Assembly (NCBI GenBank): GCA_910580195.1
Contig: CAJTWA010000035.1
Location: 1-48,778, forward strand
Direction: 5' to 3'
Length of the DNA stretch: 48,778 nucleotides
Origin: an uncultured Lachnospiraceae bacterium
GTDB lineage: Bacteria > Bacillota > Clostridia > Lachnospirales > Lachnospiraceae
Each line of letters begins with the position of its first letter. Within the stretch, counting starts at the first letter, position 1. Shown here piece after piece: positions 8,684 through 17,405 of this stretch. Below the pieces are notes generated by a model, which saw only the letters and a list, made by a program, of their open reading frames with translations, had not been told where the DNA came from and did not search any database. The translations under genes were made by a program, and so were the position numbers.

Positions 8684-9656
8684 AGCGAAAGGAATGGATA
8701 TCAATATGGCAGGACAAGGGAGCCGCCAGCCCGTGCTGGCAGTGGAAAATTTGTGCATTTCCTTTGGGATGTACGGCCGCGGGATGGAAAAATATGAACT
8801 GGAAGTGGTGCATAACCTTTCCCTTACCGTGAATCCCGGGGAGATTGTGGCGGTAGTAGGGGCCAGCGGTTCTGGCAAAAGCCTGCTTGCCCATGCCATT
8901 TTAGGGATATTGCCGGGAAATGCAAAAATGGCAGGAAAACTTACCTTCTGCGGGGAAGACTTGGACAGGGCAGCCCAAAAGAAGCTGCGGGGGCGGGAAA
9001 TTGCATTTATCCCCCAGTCGGTAGAATATCTGGACCCGCTGATGAAGGTGGGGAAACAGGTTCTTGGGGCATGCGGCAGGAGGGAACGGAAGCAGCGCAT
9101 GGAAACGCGCAAGGAGGTCTTTGCCCGGTACCATCTGGAGGAATCCGTAGCAAACCTGTACCCTTACCAGCTATCCGGCGGCATGGCAAGGCGCGTGCTG
9201 GTTGCTGGGGCAGTGATGGGCAATGCAAAGCTGGTAGTGGCCGACGAGCCTACGCCGGGGCTTTCGGAATCATTGGCAAGGGAAACCATGGAACATTTCC
9301 GGGAACTGGCAAAGGAAGGCTGCGCCGTCTTGCTCATTACCCATGACATCGACTTGGCTTTGCAGGCGGCAGGCCGGATTGCCGTTTTTTATGCAGGGAG
9401 CGTACTGGAAATCGCCCCGGCCGGGGATTTTTCCGGGGCAGGGGAAGCCCTCCGCCACCCTTACAGCAAAGCATTTTTACAGGCGCTGCCCCAAAATGGC
9501 TTCTGCCCCATAAAAGGGACTCAGCCCTATGCTGGGAATTTACCCAAGGGATGCCTGTTTGGGGACCGCTGCCCGAAACGGGCCGCTGCCTGTGCCGGGA
9601 ACGTAGAAATGCGCACTTTGCGGGGCGGGGAGGTCAGGTGCATTGCTGCAGAGTAG
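8676..9656 (+). CDS. ABC importer ATPase 1 (DppD/NikD type)
   Basis: A 326-aa ATP-binding subunit. Walker A GASGSGKS, signature LSGGMARR and Walker B VVADEPTPGLS are all visible, followed by the His switch ITHDIDLAL. The C-terminal part carries the extra oligopeptide-transporter segment with CLFGDRCPKRAAAC, a cysteine motif typical of DppD/OppD-type ATPases (in OppD/DppD this region can hold an Fe-S cluster). It overlaps permease 2 by 8 bp, and with the second ATPase it energises import. Confidence 0.88.
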   Translation: MSKAKGMDINMAGQGSRQPVLAVENLCISFGMYGRGMEKYELEVVHNLSLTVNPGEIVAVVGASGSGKSLLAHAILGILPGNAKMAGKLTFCGEDLDRAAQKKLRGREIAFIPQSVEYLDPLMKVGKQVLGACGRRERKQRMETRKEVFARYHLEESVANLYPYQLSGGMARRVLVAGAVMGNAKLVVADEPTPGLSESLARETMEHFRELAKEGCAVLLITHDIDLALQAAGRIAVFYAGSVLEIAPAGDFSGAGEALRHPYSKAFLQALPQNGFCPIKGTQPYAGNLPKGCLFGDRCPKRAAACAGNVEMRTLRGGEVRCIAAE

Positions 9657-9681
9657 GGAAGAAAATTTGAGGAAGGAATTT

Positions 9682-9768
9682 ATGTAGGAAGAAACCGCAG
9701 GAAGGGATTTATGTAGGAAGAAACCGCAGGAAGGGATTTATGCAGGAAGAAACCGCAGGAGGGAATTT
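9682..9768 (+). repeat. 29-bp tandem repeat carrying start codons and ribosome binding sites
   Basis: A 29-bp unit is repeated so that ATG occurs at 9682, 9711, 9740 and 9769, each preceded by an AGGAAGGGATTT-like site. The first two read ATG TAG, a start followed at once by a stop. The third opens a 19-codon frame ending at 9799 that overlaps the real gene out of frame. The fourth is the ATPase start. Confidence 0.75.
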
Positions 9769-10404
9769 ATGCAGGAAGAAATTGCAGGAGGGCGCTTAGA
9801 AGCTAGGAATATCCAGTTCCGGTACCAGAAGGGTTCCCCGTGGATATTAAAAGGCGTCAGCATAAAAATTGAGGCTGGGGAACGGGTGGCGTTGGTTGGC
9901 CCTTCCGGCTATGGGAAAAGCACGTTGGCAAGGATTCTGGCGGGGTACGAAATGCCCCTGCAGGGGGAAGTGCTTTGGAATGGCCAGCCTTTGCCCCGGG
10001 CAGGCTACTGCCCCGTCCAGATGGTAAGCCAGCACCCGGAACGGGCAGTGAACCCACGGTGGAAAATGGAAAAAACCCTCCGGGAATGTTGGGAACCGGA
10101 CGGGGAGTTTTTGCAGAAAATGGGAATTGAGGAGGCGTGGATGAAGCGGTGGCCCATTGAATTATCCGGCGGGGAGCTCCAGCGGTTCTGCATTGCCCGG
10201 GTGTTAGGGCCAAAAACGAAATTTCTGGTATGCGATGAAATCACAACTATGCTGGACGTCATTACCCAAGCGCAAATCTGGCAGGTAATCCTTCAGGAAA
10301 CGAAAAGGCGGGGGATGGGGCTTTTGGTGATTACCCATAATCTGGCGTTGGCTGATAAAGTATGTAATAAGGTAGTAGGGCTGCCGGAGATAAACCGCTT
10401 TTAA
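9769..10404 (+). CDS. ABC importer ATPase 2 (DppF/NikE type), short form
   Basis: A 211-aa ATP-binding subunit with Walker A GPSGYGKST, signature LSGGELQRF, Walker B FLVCDEITTMLD and switch His in VITHNLALA. It is shorter than usual DppF/NikE proteins (about 250-330 aa) and ends soon after the switch region, lacking the C-terminal oligopeptide-transporter segment. The usual DEP of Walker B reads DEI. The start at 9769 is the last of four repeated ATGs in a 29-bp tandem array. It closes the importer operon; the next 690 bp have no gene. Confidence 0.85.
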   Translation: MQEEIAGGRLEARNIQFRYQKGSPWILKGVSIKIEAGERVALVGPSGYGKSTLARILAGYEMPLQGEVLWNGQPLPRAGYCPVQMVSQHPERAVNPRWKMEKTLRECWEPDGEFLQKMGIEEAWMKRWPIELSGGELQRFCIARVLGPKTKFLVCDEITTMLDVITQAQIWQVILQETKRRGMGLLVITHNLALADKVCNKVVGLPEINRF

Positions 10405-10444
10405 GAACTTTTGCTTTTTGCTGCATGGGCTGTTATGCCATTGA

Positions 10445-10510
10445 TTTATCTTATAGGAAAGACAGTGCCACTGTAAAGTGTTAAAGTCTATGACTTTCCT
10501 ATAAGATAAA
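10445..10510. repeat. Strong hairpin: 17-bp perfect inverted repeat
   Basis: TTTATCTTATAGGAAAG (10445-10461) and its exact complement CTTTCCTATAAGATAAA (10494-10510) enclose a 32-base loop. It lies about 40 bp after the importer operon. There is no T-tract directly after it, so it is more likely the edge of an inserted element than a simple terminator. Confidence 0.7.
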
Positions 10511-10699
10511 GCCCTCCGGGCAGGAGGCGCACTCGCACGAAGGGTATTATGTCGCTAAGGCGACTGTGCTCGGCGCGCAAAGGTCCTAAGCGCCAGTGGC
10601 GCTTGTTCAGGACGGACCGAAACGGGGTGTAGAAGGCAACCCCCTCAAGATTGAGGGGGTTCGGGGAGTTGAAGTGGGCTTGCCCACTTTGTTCTATGA
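10511..10699. other. GC-rich structured non-coding stretch
   Basis: This stretch holds several strong hairpins and no convincing gene: CCCTCCGGGCAGGAGG, GCGCCAGTGGCGC nested within GTCCT and AGGAC, AACCCCCTCAAGATTGAGGGGGTT, and AGTGGGCTTGCCCACT. It is bounded by CCTATAAGATAAAG on the left and the partly complementary CTTTGTTCTATGATAGG on the right, so it may be one inserted element or a structured RNA. It resembles no RNA family I can name. Confidence 0.45.
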
Positions 10700-10913
10700 T
10701 AGGATGTGTGTGAAAATTTATTCCCGCCATCTGTGCGCCCTACTTTGCGGTATATTTGGCTCTCATCCGGCCAGCGGTGTTACGTGTCAGCGGCACATGC
10801 TTAACACGGACCGGAGTGGAACGGAGAAGCCCGCTACGACTCACCGATTCGAGCCAAATCTCCTGCAAACTGTGACGCACATCTGGCGGAAAGCAATTTC
10901 CAGACACGCCCTA
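10700..10913. repeat. Long imperfect palindrome (MITE-like), copy 1
   Basis: The first about 68 bases (from TAGGATGTGTGTG) and the last about 66 bases (ending CACGCCCTA) are imperfect inverted repeats, including TTTGGCTC near 10755 and GAGCCAAA near 10851. No gene is enclosed. The outer arms share the pattern GTGT-TG-AAATTGCTTTC with a second palindrome at 40988-41154, so these appear to be two members of one family. Confidence 0.6.
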
Positions 10914-11020
10914 GCGAGAAGCAAAAGACGGTTAGGCGTATTTTTCAATCATTTCTGTCAACTAGGGGGGCAGTATCTGGTATTTTCAAATAAAAATCCT
11001 TTAAAAAGAGAAAAAAATAA

Positions 11021-11049
11021 TTGAAATTCCTGCAAAAAGAGAATAGAAT
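11021..11049 (+). promoter_or_regulatory. Predicted promoter of the phosphorothioation-type operon
   Basis: TTGAAA (11021-11026), a 17-bp spacer and TAGAAT (11044-11049) match a sigma-A promoter well. Transcription would start near 11056, about 37 bases before the chosen ATG at 11093. The TTG that begins the longest open frame is the -35 box, which argues against it being a start codon. Confidence 0.65.
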
Positions 11050-11092
11050 AGAGGGTATAGGAACACCTAATAGTGAATATGGGGAAATTAGG

Positions 11093-12835
11093 ATGATTTT
11101 ATATACTTGCAGGAATAAAGACAAAGTAACAGGCGGGGCATTGCCATGTACGGATACAAAGTGCGAATCTAGCATTTGCCCTACTTGCGGGGGAAGGGCA
11201 GAGGCAGCGTCAGAGGTTTATTGGTGCGGTAAATGCCAAATTCCACTATATGAAAAGCAATGCAGCCTGTGCGGGGGACATGGCACACGCTTAACTACAG
11301 ATATCCGCCCAGTATTTCCAGAGGAGCGCCTGTTGATTGAGATTATTAGCGGGAAACCATATGCATATGTAAAAGATTCTGTATGGAATGGATCTGGGAA
11401 CCGCTATTATGTAAATGGTAAAAAAATACCATTTTCTATCCAGAAGCTAAGCCAACTAGACAGCCATGCAATCCGGAGGCAATATGAAGGGTTAAAAGAT
11501 AAGAATACATATGAATATTTTGAAGTATACCGGGAGCGGTTTGTAGAAGCGAACAGCCTCAGGTATAAGAGGATTACAGAAGAAGCAGGCTCATATATCC
11601 GGGAAAAAACCCATGGAACAGAAGTTATGGACATGTTTATATCATTTAGTGGGGGAAAGGATTCCACAGTTACTTCTGATTTGGTAGTGCGTGCTTGTGG
11701 GAACCCAGAAATTATGCATATTTTTGGGGACACCACGCTGGAATTCCCTTATACCTATGAGTATGTGGCACGTTTCCGGAAAGCACATACAAAAACGCCT
11801 TTTGTAGCGGCAAGGAATAAAGACAAAGATTTTGAAGAACTTTGCAGGCTGATTGGGCCTCCCAGCCGTGTAATGCGCTGGTGCTGCACGGTTTTTAAAA
11901 CAGGTTCCATCCAGAAAAAAATAAAAGCATTGTTCCGGGAAAAAAGCCAAATCCTTACCTTTTATGGAATCCGCCGCAGTGAATCCGCCAGCAGGAATAA
12001 GTACCAAAGGGAAACAAACAGCCCTAAGATTACAAAACAAAGGATTGTTTCCCCTATTATAGATTGGATGGATTTTGACATATGGCTCTATCTTTTTACT
12101 ACGGGGATTGACTTTAACGAGGCATATCGCCTTGGGTATACGCGGGTAGGGTGCTGGTGCTGCCCCAATAACAGCAGATGGTCGGAATTCCTTTCTTCTG
12201 TGCATATGCCAAAGCAATCGGAGTGGTTTTATAAGTTGCTGGTAGAGTTTGCAGAAAGCATTGGGAAGGAGGATGCAAAAAATTATGTGGAACAAGGCGG
12301 ATGGAAAGCAAGGCAAGGCGGGAATGGCATAAGCTATGCACAGAAATCCGCCGTATCTTTTCAGCCCTGTGCAGTAGCAGAAAACACATTTTATTATGAA
12401 CTGCAGAGGCCTATTTCAGAGGAATTGTATGAGTTATTTAGGCCCTTTGGCTTTTTGGATTTCCATATGGGAAATGCAAGGCTGGGGGAGGTTTACGTAC
12501 TGGGGCGGCAGGGTGAAACACTTTTACGGCTCCAAGGGCGTATTGGTTCTAGGGAATTAAAAATCACTATTTTGGACATCCGCCTTGCAGGGGCTAAGGA
12601 TTTGAAAACAGCGGAGGAGCGAGTGAAATGCCAGATTACGAAGTACCAGATGTGCCTAGGGTGCTTAGCATGTGAAAGCGTATGTAGGTATAATGCGCTT
12701 ACGGTGGATGAGAAGAAAACAGGTGGGGCCAGATACCAGATATCAGAAGAAAAATGCCTGCGGTGCGGGGAATGTGTGAACCATTTTGAAGCAGGATGCT
12801 ATATGAGGAAGGTACTTACAGTGAAGAGGGCATAA
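11093..12835 (+). CDS. sspD: DndC/SspD-like sulfurtransferase (PAPS reductase / ATP pyrophosphatase) with zinc ribbons and ferredoxin domain
   Basis: A 580-aa protein. The N-terminus has zinc-ribbon cysteine pairs (CPTC 29-32, CGKC 45-48, CSLC 57-60). The core is a PAPS-reductase/ATP-pyrophosphatase fold with PP-loop SGGKDS at 186-191 and cysteine motifs MRWCCT and GCWCCPN. The C-terminus has two 4Fe-4S-type motifs: C521-C524-C527-C531 and C555-C558-C561-C569. Relatives (DndC, SspD) activate the DNA backbone with ATP and insert sulfur to make phosphorothioate DNA; some archaeal PAPS-reductase-like proteins have the same three-part layout. Start at 11093 is preferred over TTG 11021, which is a -35 box. 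First gene of the operon, 12 bp before the DUF4007 gene. Confidence 0.78.
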   Translation: MILYTCRNKDKVTGGALPCTDTKCESSICPTCGGRAEAASEVYWCGKCQIPLYEKQCSLCGGHGTRLTTDIRPVFPEERLLIEIISGKPYAYVKDSVWNGSGNRYYVNGKKIPFSIQKLSQLDSHAIRRQYEGLKDKNTYEYFEVYRERFVEANSLRYKRITEEAGSYIREKTHGTEVMDMFISFSGGKDSTVTSDLVVRACGNPEIMHIFGDTTLEFPYTYEYVARFRKAHTKTPFVAARNKDKDFEELCRLIGPPSRVMRWCCTVFKTGSIQKKIKALFREKSQILTFYGIRRSESASRNKYQRETNSPKITKQRIVSPIIDWMDFDIWLYLFTTGIDFNEAYRLGYTRVGCWCCPNNSRWSEFLSSVHMPKQSEWFYKLLVEFAESIGKEDAKNYVEQGGWKARQGGNGISYAQKSAVSFQPCAVAENTFYYELQRPISEELYELFRPFGFLDFHMGNARLGEVYVLGRQGETLLRLQGRIGSRELKITILDIRLAGAKDLKTAEERVKCQITKYQMCLGCLACESVCRYNALTVDEKKTGGARYQISEEKCLRCGECVNHFEAGCYMRKVLTVKRA

Positions 12836-12847
12836 AGGAGGCAGGAG

Positions 12848-13711
12848 ATGAATCATCCCGTTCGTTTTAAAGGGCATGAAAGTTTTATTATCAGGGAAGG
12901 GTGGTTAACGAAAGGGCTGAGGGAAGTAAAAAGAAACCCAAAAGTTTTTTGCGAAAATTATGGGGCGGATGCGTTGGGGGTAGGGCCTAATATGGCAAAA
13001 GCCATCCGTTACTGGTTAAAATGCAGCGGCCTTACGGATGAAAGCGTGCGGGCTATCGTAAGGCTTACGGATTTCGGAGAAATGGTTTTCCGGAAAGACC
13101 CTTATTTTGAAAAAATGTTTTCGCTTTGGGCTATTCATTGCAATATTGCTAATAACAGGGCGCAGGCCACGGCATGGCAGTTGTTTTTCAATGAGTTTGA
13201 GTATGAGGAATTTACAAGGGAGGAATTGGAACAGAAGATGATGGGCATGGCAGGCAATGCCGCAGGGCAGAAAAAGGTAGCCCAGCGTTCTGTTAAGGAT
13301 GACTGTGATGCAATTTTACGTATGTACAGCCAGAAAGCGCCAAAAAACAGTGACCCAGAAGAAAAGAATGTAAGCCCTTTTGGAGCCTTGGAACTTTTGG
13401 AAGAAACGGAAGAGGGTTTTTCGAAAGAGCAGCCCCGGTTGGATAAGCTACCGGCAGAAATTGTCCTATACTTGATGGCAGGAAAGATGGGGGACGGGAC
13501 TGGAACCAGCATAGAAGAGCTGCTCCATATGCCAGGGGGGCCAGGAAAAATTTTGAACCTGAAGCGTACAGGGCTTATGGAAATGCTAGAACAGATAGAA
13601 TGGGCTGGCAATATTATCCTCAACCAGACAGCAGGGCTGGATATGGTGTACTTGCCGGAAAAGATATATCCAGAAAAAGTTTTGGAAAAGTACTATTATG
13701 GAAAAAGATAA
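12848..13711 (+). CDS. sspB: DUF4007 protein, SspB-like
   Basis: A 287-aa protein with the DUF4007 signature: FKGHESFIIREGWLTKGL at the N-terminus and LGVGPNMAKAIRYWLKC soon after. As I recall the literature, SspB of the Ssp phosphorothioation system is a DUF4007 protein reported to nick DNA; that role here is by family only. AAAGGAGGCAGG precedes the ATG. It lies between the SspD-like and SspC-like genes, the expected neighbours. No transmembrane segment is seen. A gap of about 115 bp follows before the chosen SspC start, with nothing convincing in it. Confidence 0.8.
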   Translation: MNHPVRFKGHESFIIREGWLTKGLREVKRNPKVFCENYGADALGVGPNMAKAIRYWLKCSGLTDESVRAIVRLTDFGEMVFRKDPYFEKMFSLWAIHCNIANNRAQATAWQLFFNEFEYEEFTREELEQKMMGMAGNAAGQKKVAQRSVKDDCDAILRMYSQKAPKNSDPEEKNVSPFGALELLEETEEGFSKEQPRLDKLPAEIVLYLMAGKMGDGTGTSIEELLHMPGGPGKILNLKRTGLMEMLEQIEWAGNIILNQTAGLDMVYLPEKIYPEKVLEKYYYGKR

Positions 13712-13825
13712 TGGAATGCTGAAAACAGCACAGCAGAAGATGATAGGGAAAGGCATGGCAAGGGCTGCCTGAATGTCATTTTCTTCTGGCTGGGAACAGT
13801 GCAGAGGAAAGTGGCAGGAAAAAAT

Positions 13826-16800
13826 ATGGAACAGCTAAAAGAAGAAATTATCATAGATACCCATTTCCAAAAGTCGGTAAACCTAAATTTAGATTTAGGA
13901 GATAGCGGCCAGGTAAACAGTTATATCCCCACCCAGTCGTCTGTTTTAATACTGAAATATTACTTAAAACAAATTTTGGGGGAAACGTCGGAAAATGCAA
14001 CAATTTTAATTGGCCCGTATGGAAAAGGGAAGTCCCACTTACTGCTAGTATTGTTGTCATTACTGCAAGGGAGCCAAAAGGGGAACTCCAAATTAATATC
14101 TAAAATAAGGAAGGTGGATGGGGAAACTGCAGATATAATCAGCCAAGGCATGGGGCGGAAGAAATTTCTTCCAGTATTGGTATCTGGGAATATAGGCAGT
14201 TTAAACAAGTCTTTTCTGTATGCCCTAAAAGAAGCTTTGGAGCGGGAAAATATGGAGGATATCGTCCCTGCCAGCAATTATTCTGAAGCTTTACGGACAT
14301 TGGATAAGTGGCAGCAAGACTATCCAGAAGTATACGGCCAATGGGAGGGGTTTTTGAAAAAGAATGGGGAATCCCCCAAGCATTTCCAAGAGAGGCTGGG
14401 GCGGATGGACGAGGCGTCTATGTTGCTATTTTTGGAATGTTACCCAAAGTTAACTGCAGGGAGTAGCTTTTTACCCATGGTGCAGTCAGATGCTATGAAA
14501 ATTTATCAGGAAATTGGAAGGCAGCTTACAGAACGTTATGGGTATGCAGGGATAGTGCTGGTTTTTGATGAGTTTAGCAAATATCTTGAAGGGCATGGGA
14601 AAGAAAATTTTTCCAAAGACATGAAAATTCTGCAGGATATGTGTGAATTGGCGAATTGTAGCAGGGAATTTAAACTGCATGCGATACTTGTCGCCCATAA
14701 AAGTATCCATGAATATGGGAAAGTGATTGGCAAAACGGTGAAAGATGCGTTCCGTGGCGTGGAAGGGCGGTTAAGGGAAGTTAGGTTCTATGTCACAGCA
14801 AGGAACCACTATGAACTGATTGCAGATACATTGGTAAAAAAGGAACCGGGATTTTCTGAAAAGTTTGCAAGGTTCAAGGTACGGACAGGTTATGGGGAAA
14901 TTTTAAAGAAGTCTTATGCATTGCCCTGTTTTTCCAGCTTATTCCAAGAATACGGGCAGTATCAGGAAGTGATGGGGCAGGGATGTTTCCCTTTGCTCCC
15001 AGTATGTGCTTACATCCTATTGTATATTAGCGAAAAGGTGGCTCAGAATGAACGCACAATATTTACTTTCCTTACAAGCCGGGAACAAGGAAGCCTGCCT
15101 AGAATTTTGGAAAAAGCGGAAGAACCTTGGGTGGGTGCAGACGCAGTATATGGCTATTTTAAAAATCTTTTCCGGGAAAACAGCGACCAGCCTAAGATAC
15201 ACAATGAGTGGCTGAAGGCAGAATATGCCTTAAAGCATGCAAAAACCTTACAGGAAAAGAAAATCATAAAAGCCATGGCGTTGTTACGGATGCTCCGCCA
15301 AGAGGATGAGCTCCCAGCTGTGGATGTAACCATACGCCTTTCCCTTGGGATGGAGGAACACATCTTTCAGCAGGCAATGGAAGGCTTAAAACAAAAAGAG
15401 ATTGTCATGTTCCGCAGCAGCCATGGGATTTATGCATTTAAGAATAATATTGGGCTGAATGTAGAAAAAGAGCTTATGGCAGAATTGGCGAAGCTGCCCG
15501 CAAATTTTCCAGTTTGTAAATTCCTGTACCAAGCATCGGAACTTCAGTATATCCTTCCGAAACAGCACAATCAGGAACGTAATATGACCCGCTATTTCCA
15601 ATATGAATTTTTGGAGGCAAAGGAATTTTTCCAGATGGGCACCATGCAGTACCTATTTGAAGAAAAGTTTTCAGATGGAAAAATATTAGCGCTAGTCAGC
15701 GGGGAAGAAATTGACAAGGAAAAGGTGAGGCAGAAATTAAAAGAATTGCAGGATGGCAGGGTGGTGGTGCTTGTCCCAAAGGAGCCTTTTGGCAGCCTGC
15801 AGCAGTTAAAAAAGCTGGCAGTAATTTCGGCTATGAAGAAAAAACCCAAATTTATGGAAGAGAATCAAGTGCTGCTGCGGGAATTAGAACTATATGAAGA
15901 AGACATTATTTTTGAAATAAATGTTTCTTTAGAACGCGATTTTGTGCCGGGAAACAGCGGATGCCATGTGTGTTACAAAGGGGAAGAGCCAAGGTGTTTT
16001 GGGGATGACGGGGAATTTAACCGTTTCTTAAGCGGAATTTGTGAAGGATATTATAAGTTTTCCCCAGCGGTAAACCATGAACTGCTAAATATCCAGCATG
16101 TGTCAGGGCAATATCTGAGGGCTCGGAATAAGGTGGTGGCTGCATTGCTGCAAGGGGAGGCAAGGGAATACCAGAATGGGACTTCCCCGGAATGTATGAT
16201 ATATCGGGCAGCCTTTGTACGGACTGGAATTTTGGATTCCCAATATAAAAGGGATGCAGGGTGCAGCAGGGTGCTGGAAGAAATAGATGGATTTTTCCTA
16301 TCGTGCATTGGGCAGAGGAACAGCTTTCTTAGGTTATACCAGAAACTCCAAGGGAAAGATTATGGTGTGCGCAAAGGCGTATTGCCCCTGTTCCTTGCGT
16401 TGCGCCTTGGGCTTGGGGAGGGTGTCCCAGTCATTTACCTTAACAAAAAGGAACTGGAAATCAATGAAGGGGTATTAAACCGGGTCAATGATTTCCCAGA
16501 AAATTATGAACTCTATTTGGAACCGGAAAGCGGAAAAACTGAGCAGTATATAAGGGTATTAGAGCAAGCATGGCGGGCCGGGGGCATGCCATTGGCCATG
16601 CAAGGGCGCTGGGTACGGTTAATGGAGGCTATGCAGAAATGGTTCCGTTCCCTGCCGAAATACACTATGGTTACAAGACAGTTCCCAGAAAAAGTGAGGA
16701 GGCAGGCGGAGCTGTTCCGCGGGATGTTAAAACGTAGCGAACTGAACCCAAGGGAATTTCTTTTGGAGCGTATCCCAGAATTTATGGCAGAAGGCACAGA

Positions 16801-17392
16801 AGGGATTGATTTGGAGAAAGCAGCAGTATCGTTAATCCAGATAAAATCATGTATGGAGCAGGCATTTCCCCATCTGCAAAGTTGCGTGGCAGAAAATATA
16901 TGTAGGATATTTTGCGGGAAAGGGCAGGAGAGCCTGAAAGGCTGCCTTCTGTCTTGGTATCAGAAGCAAGAGGCATCTGCGGAAGGGTATGTGTTAGGCA
17001 AGGCTGCCCATGGGTTTTTAAGTTACCTGAAATCCCTTGGGACAAATGATGAACTGGAAATTGTGTCTTGCCTGTCTAGGGTTGTGCTGGATATTTCCTT
17101 GGAAGATTGGGAGGACAGTACGCTGGAATTGTTTCAAGAAAGGATAGGACGCATAAAATCCGAAGTGGAAGAAACTGCAAGCAACAAGGATGGCAAAGGG
17201 AAGCGGGCGGTTATCCTATTGGATGAGAATGGAAACCATATGAAGCGCTGTTATGAAACAGGGTCTGCCAGTGCTGCCAGCATTTTTTTGAAAAATATGA
17301 TTGACGATGCAATGGAAGATTTTGAAGATACCTTGGAAACTAGCCAGAAAGTAGCAGTTTTGGCGGAGGTGCTCCAGAGGCTGTTACAATAA
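13826..17392 (+). CDS. sspC: Large P-loop ATPase, SspC-like
   Basis: About 1188 aa. The N-terminal segment VNLNLDLGDSGQVNSYIPT is followed by Walker A GPYGKGKSHL (from residue 63) and Walker B VLVFDEFSKYLE (Asp248, Glu249). Beyond about residue 450 the sequence is long, helical and not recognisable to me. SspC is the ATPase of the Ssp phosphorothioation system; distant resemblance to BREX BrxC/PglY-type ATPases is also plausible from the layout. A GTG at 13799 is an alternative start 9 codons earlier. The gene ends 13 bp before the cysteine desulfurase gene. Assignment rests on the ATPase motifs plus the DUF4007/SspD/desulfurase context. Confidence 0.7.
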   Translation: MEQLKEEIIIDTHFQKSVNLNLDLGDSGQVNSYIPTQSSVLILKYYLKQILGETSENATILIGPYGKGKSHLLLVLLSLLQGSQKGNSKLISKIRKVDGETADIISQGMGRKKFLPVLVSGNIGSLNKSFLYALKEALERENMEDIVPASNYSEALRTLDKWQQDYPEVYGQWEGFLKKNGESPKHFQERLGRMDEASMLLFLECYPKLTAGSSFLPMVQSDAMKIYQEIGRQLTERYGYAGIVLVFDEFSKYLEGHGKENFSKDMKILQDMCELANCSREFKLHAILVAHKSIHEYGKVIGKTVKDAFRGVEGRLREVRFYVTARNHYELIADTLVKKEPGFSEKFARFKVRTGYGEILKKSYALPCFSSLFQEYGQYQEVMGQGCFPLLPVCAYILLYISEKVAQNERTIFTFLTSREQGSLPRILEKAEEPWVGADAVYGYFKNLFRENSDQPKIHNEWLKAEYALKHAKTLQEKKIIKAMALLRMLRQEDELPAVDVTIRLSLGMEEHIFQQAMEGLKQKEIVMFRSSHGIYAFKNNIGLNVEKELMAELAKLPANFPVCKFLYQASELQYILPKQHNQERNMTRYFQYEFLEAKEFFQMGTMQYLFEEKFSDGKILALVSGEEIDKEKVRQKLKELQDGRVVVLVPKEPFGSLQQLKKLAVISAMKKKPKFMEENQVLLRELELYEEDIIFEINVSLERDFVPGNSGCHVCYKGEEPRCFGDDGEFNRFLSGICEGYYKFSPAVNHELLNIQHVSGQYLRARNKVVAALLQGEAREYQNGTSPECMIYRAAFVRTGILDSQYKRDAGCSRVLEEIDGFFLSCIGQRNSFLRLYQKLQGKDYGVRKGVLPLFLALRLGLGEGVPVIYLNKKELEINEGVLNRVNDFPENYELYLEPESGKTEQYIRVLEQAWRAGGMPLAMQGRWVRLMEAMQKWFRSLPKYTMVTRQFPEKVRRQAELFRGMLKRSELNPREFLLERIPEFMAEGTEGIDLEKAAVSLIQIKSCMEQAFPHLQSCVAENICRIFCGKGQESLKGCLLSWYQKQEASAEGYVLGKAAHGFLSYLKSLGTNDELEIVSCLSRVVLDISLEDWEDSTLELFQERIGRIKSEVEETASNKDGKGKRAVILLDENGNHMKRCYETGSASAASIFLKNMIDDAMEDFEDTLETSQKVAVLAEVLQRLLQ

Positions 17393-17405
17393 TAGGAGAA
17401 AAGGG

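Noticed and set aside
10749..10866. A tRNA-like GATTCGAGCC segment within the palindrome.
   Set aside because: No cloverleaf can be formed; the segment is explained by the arms of the palindromic element.
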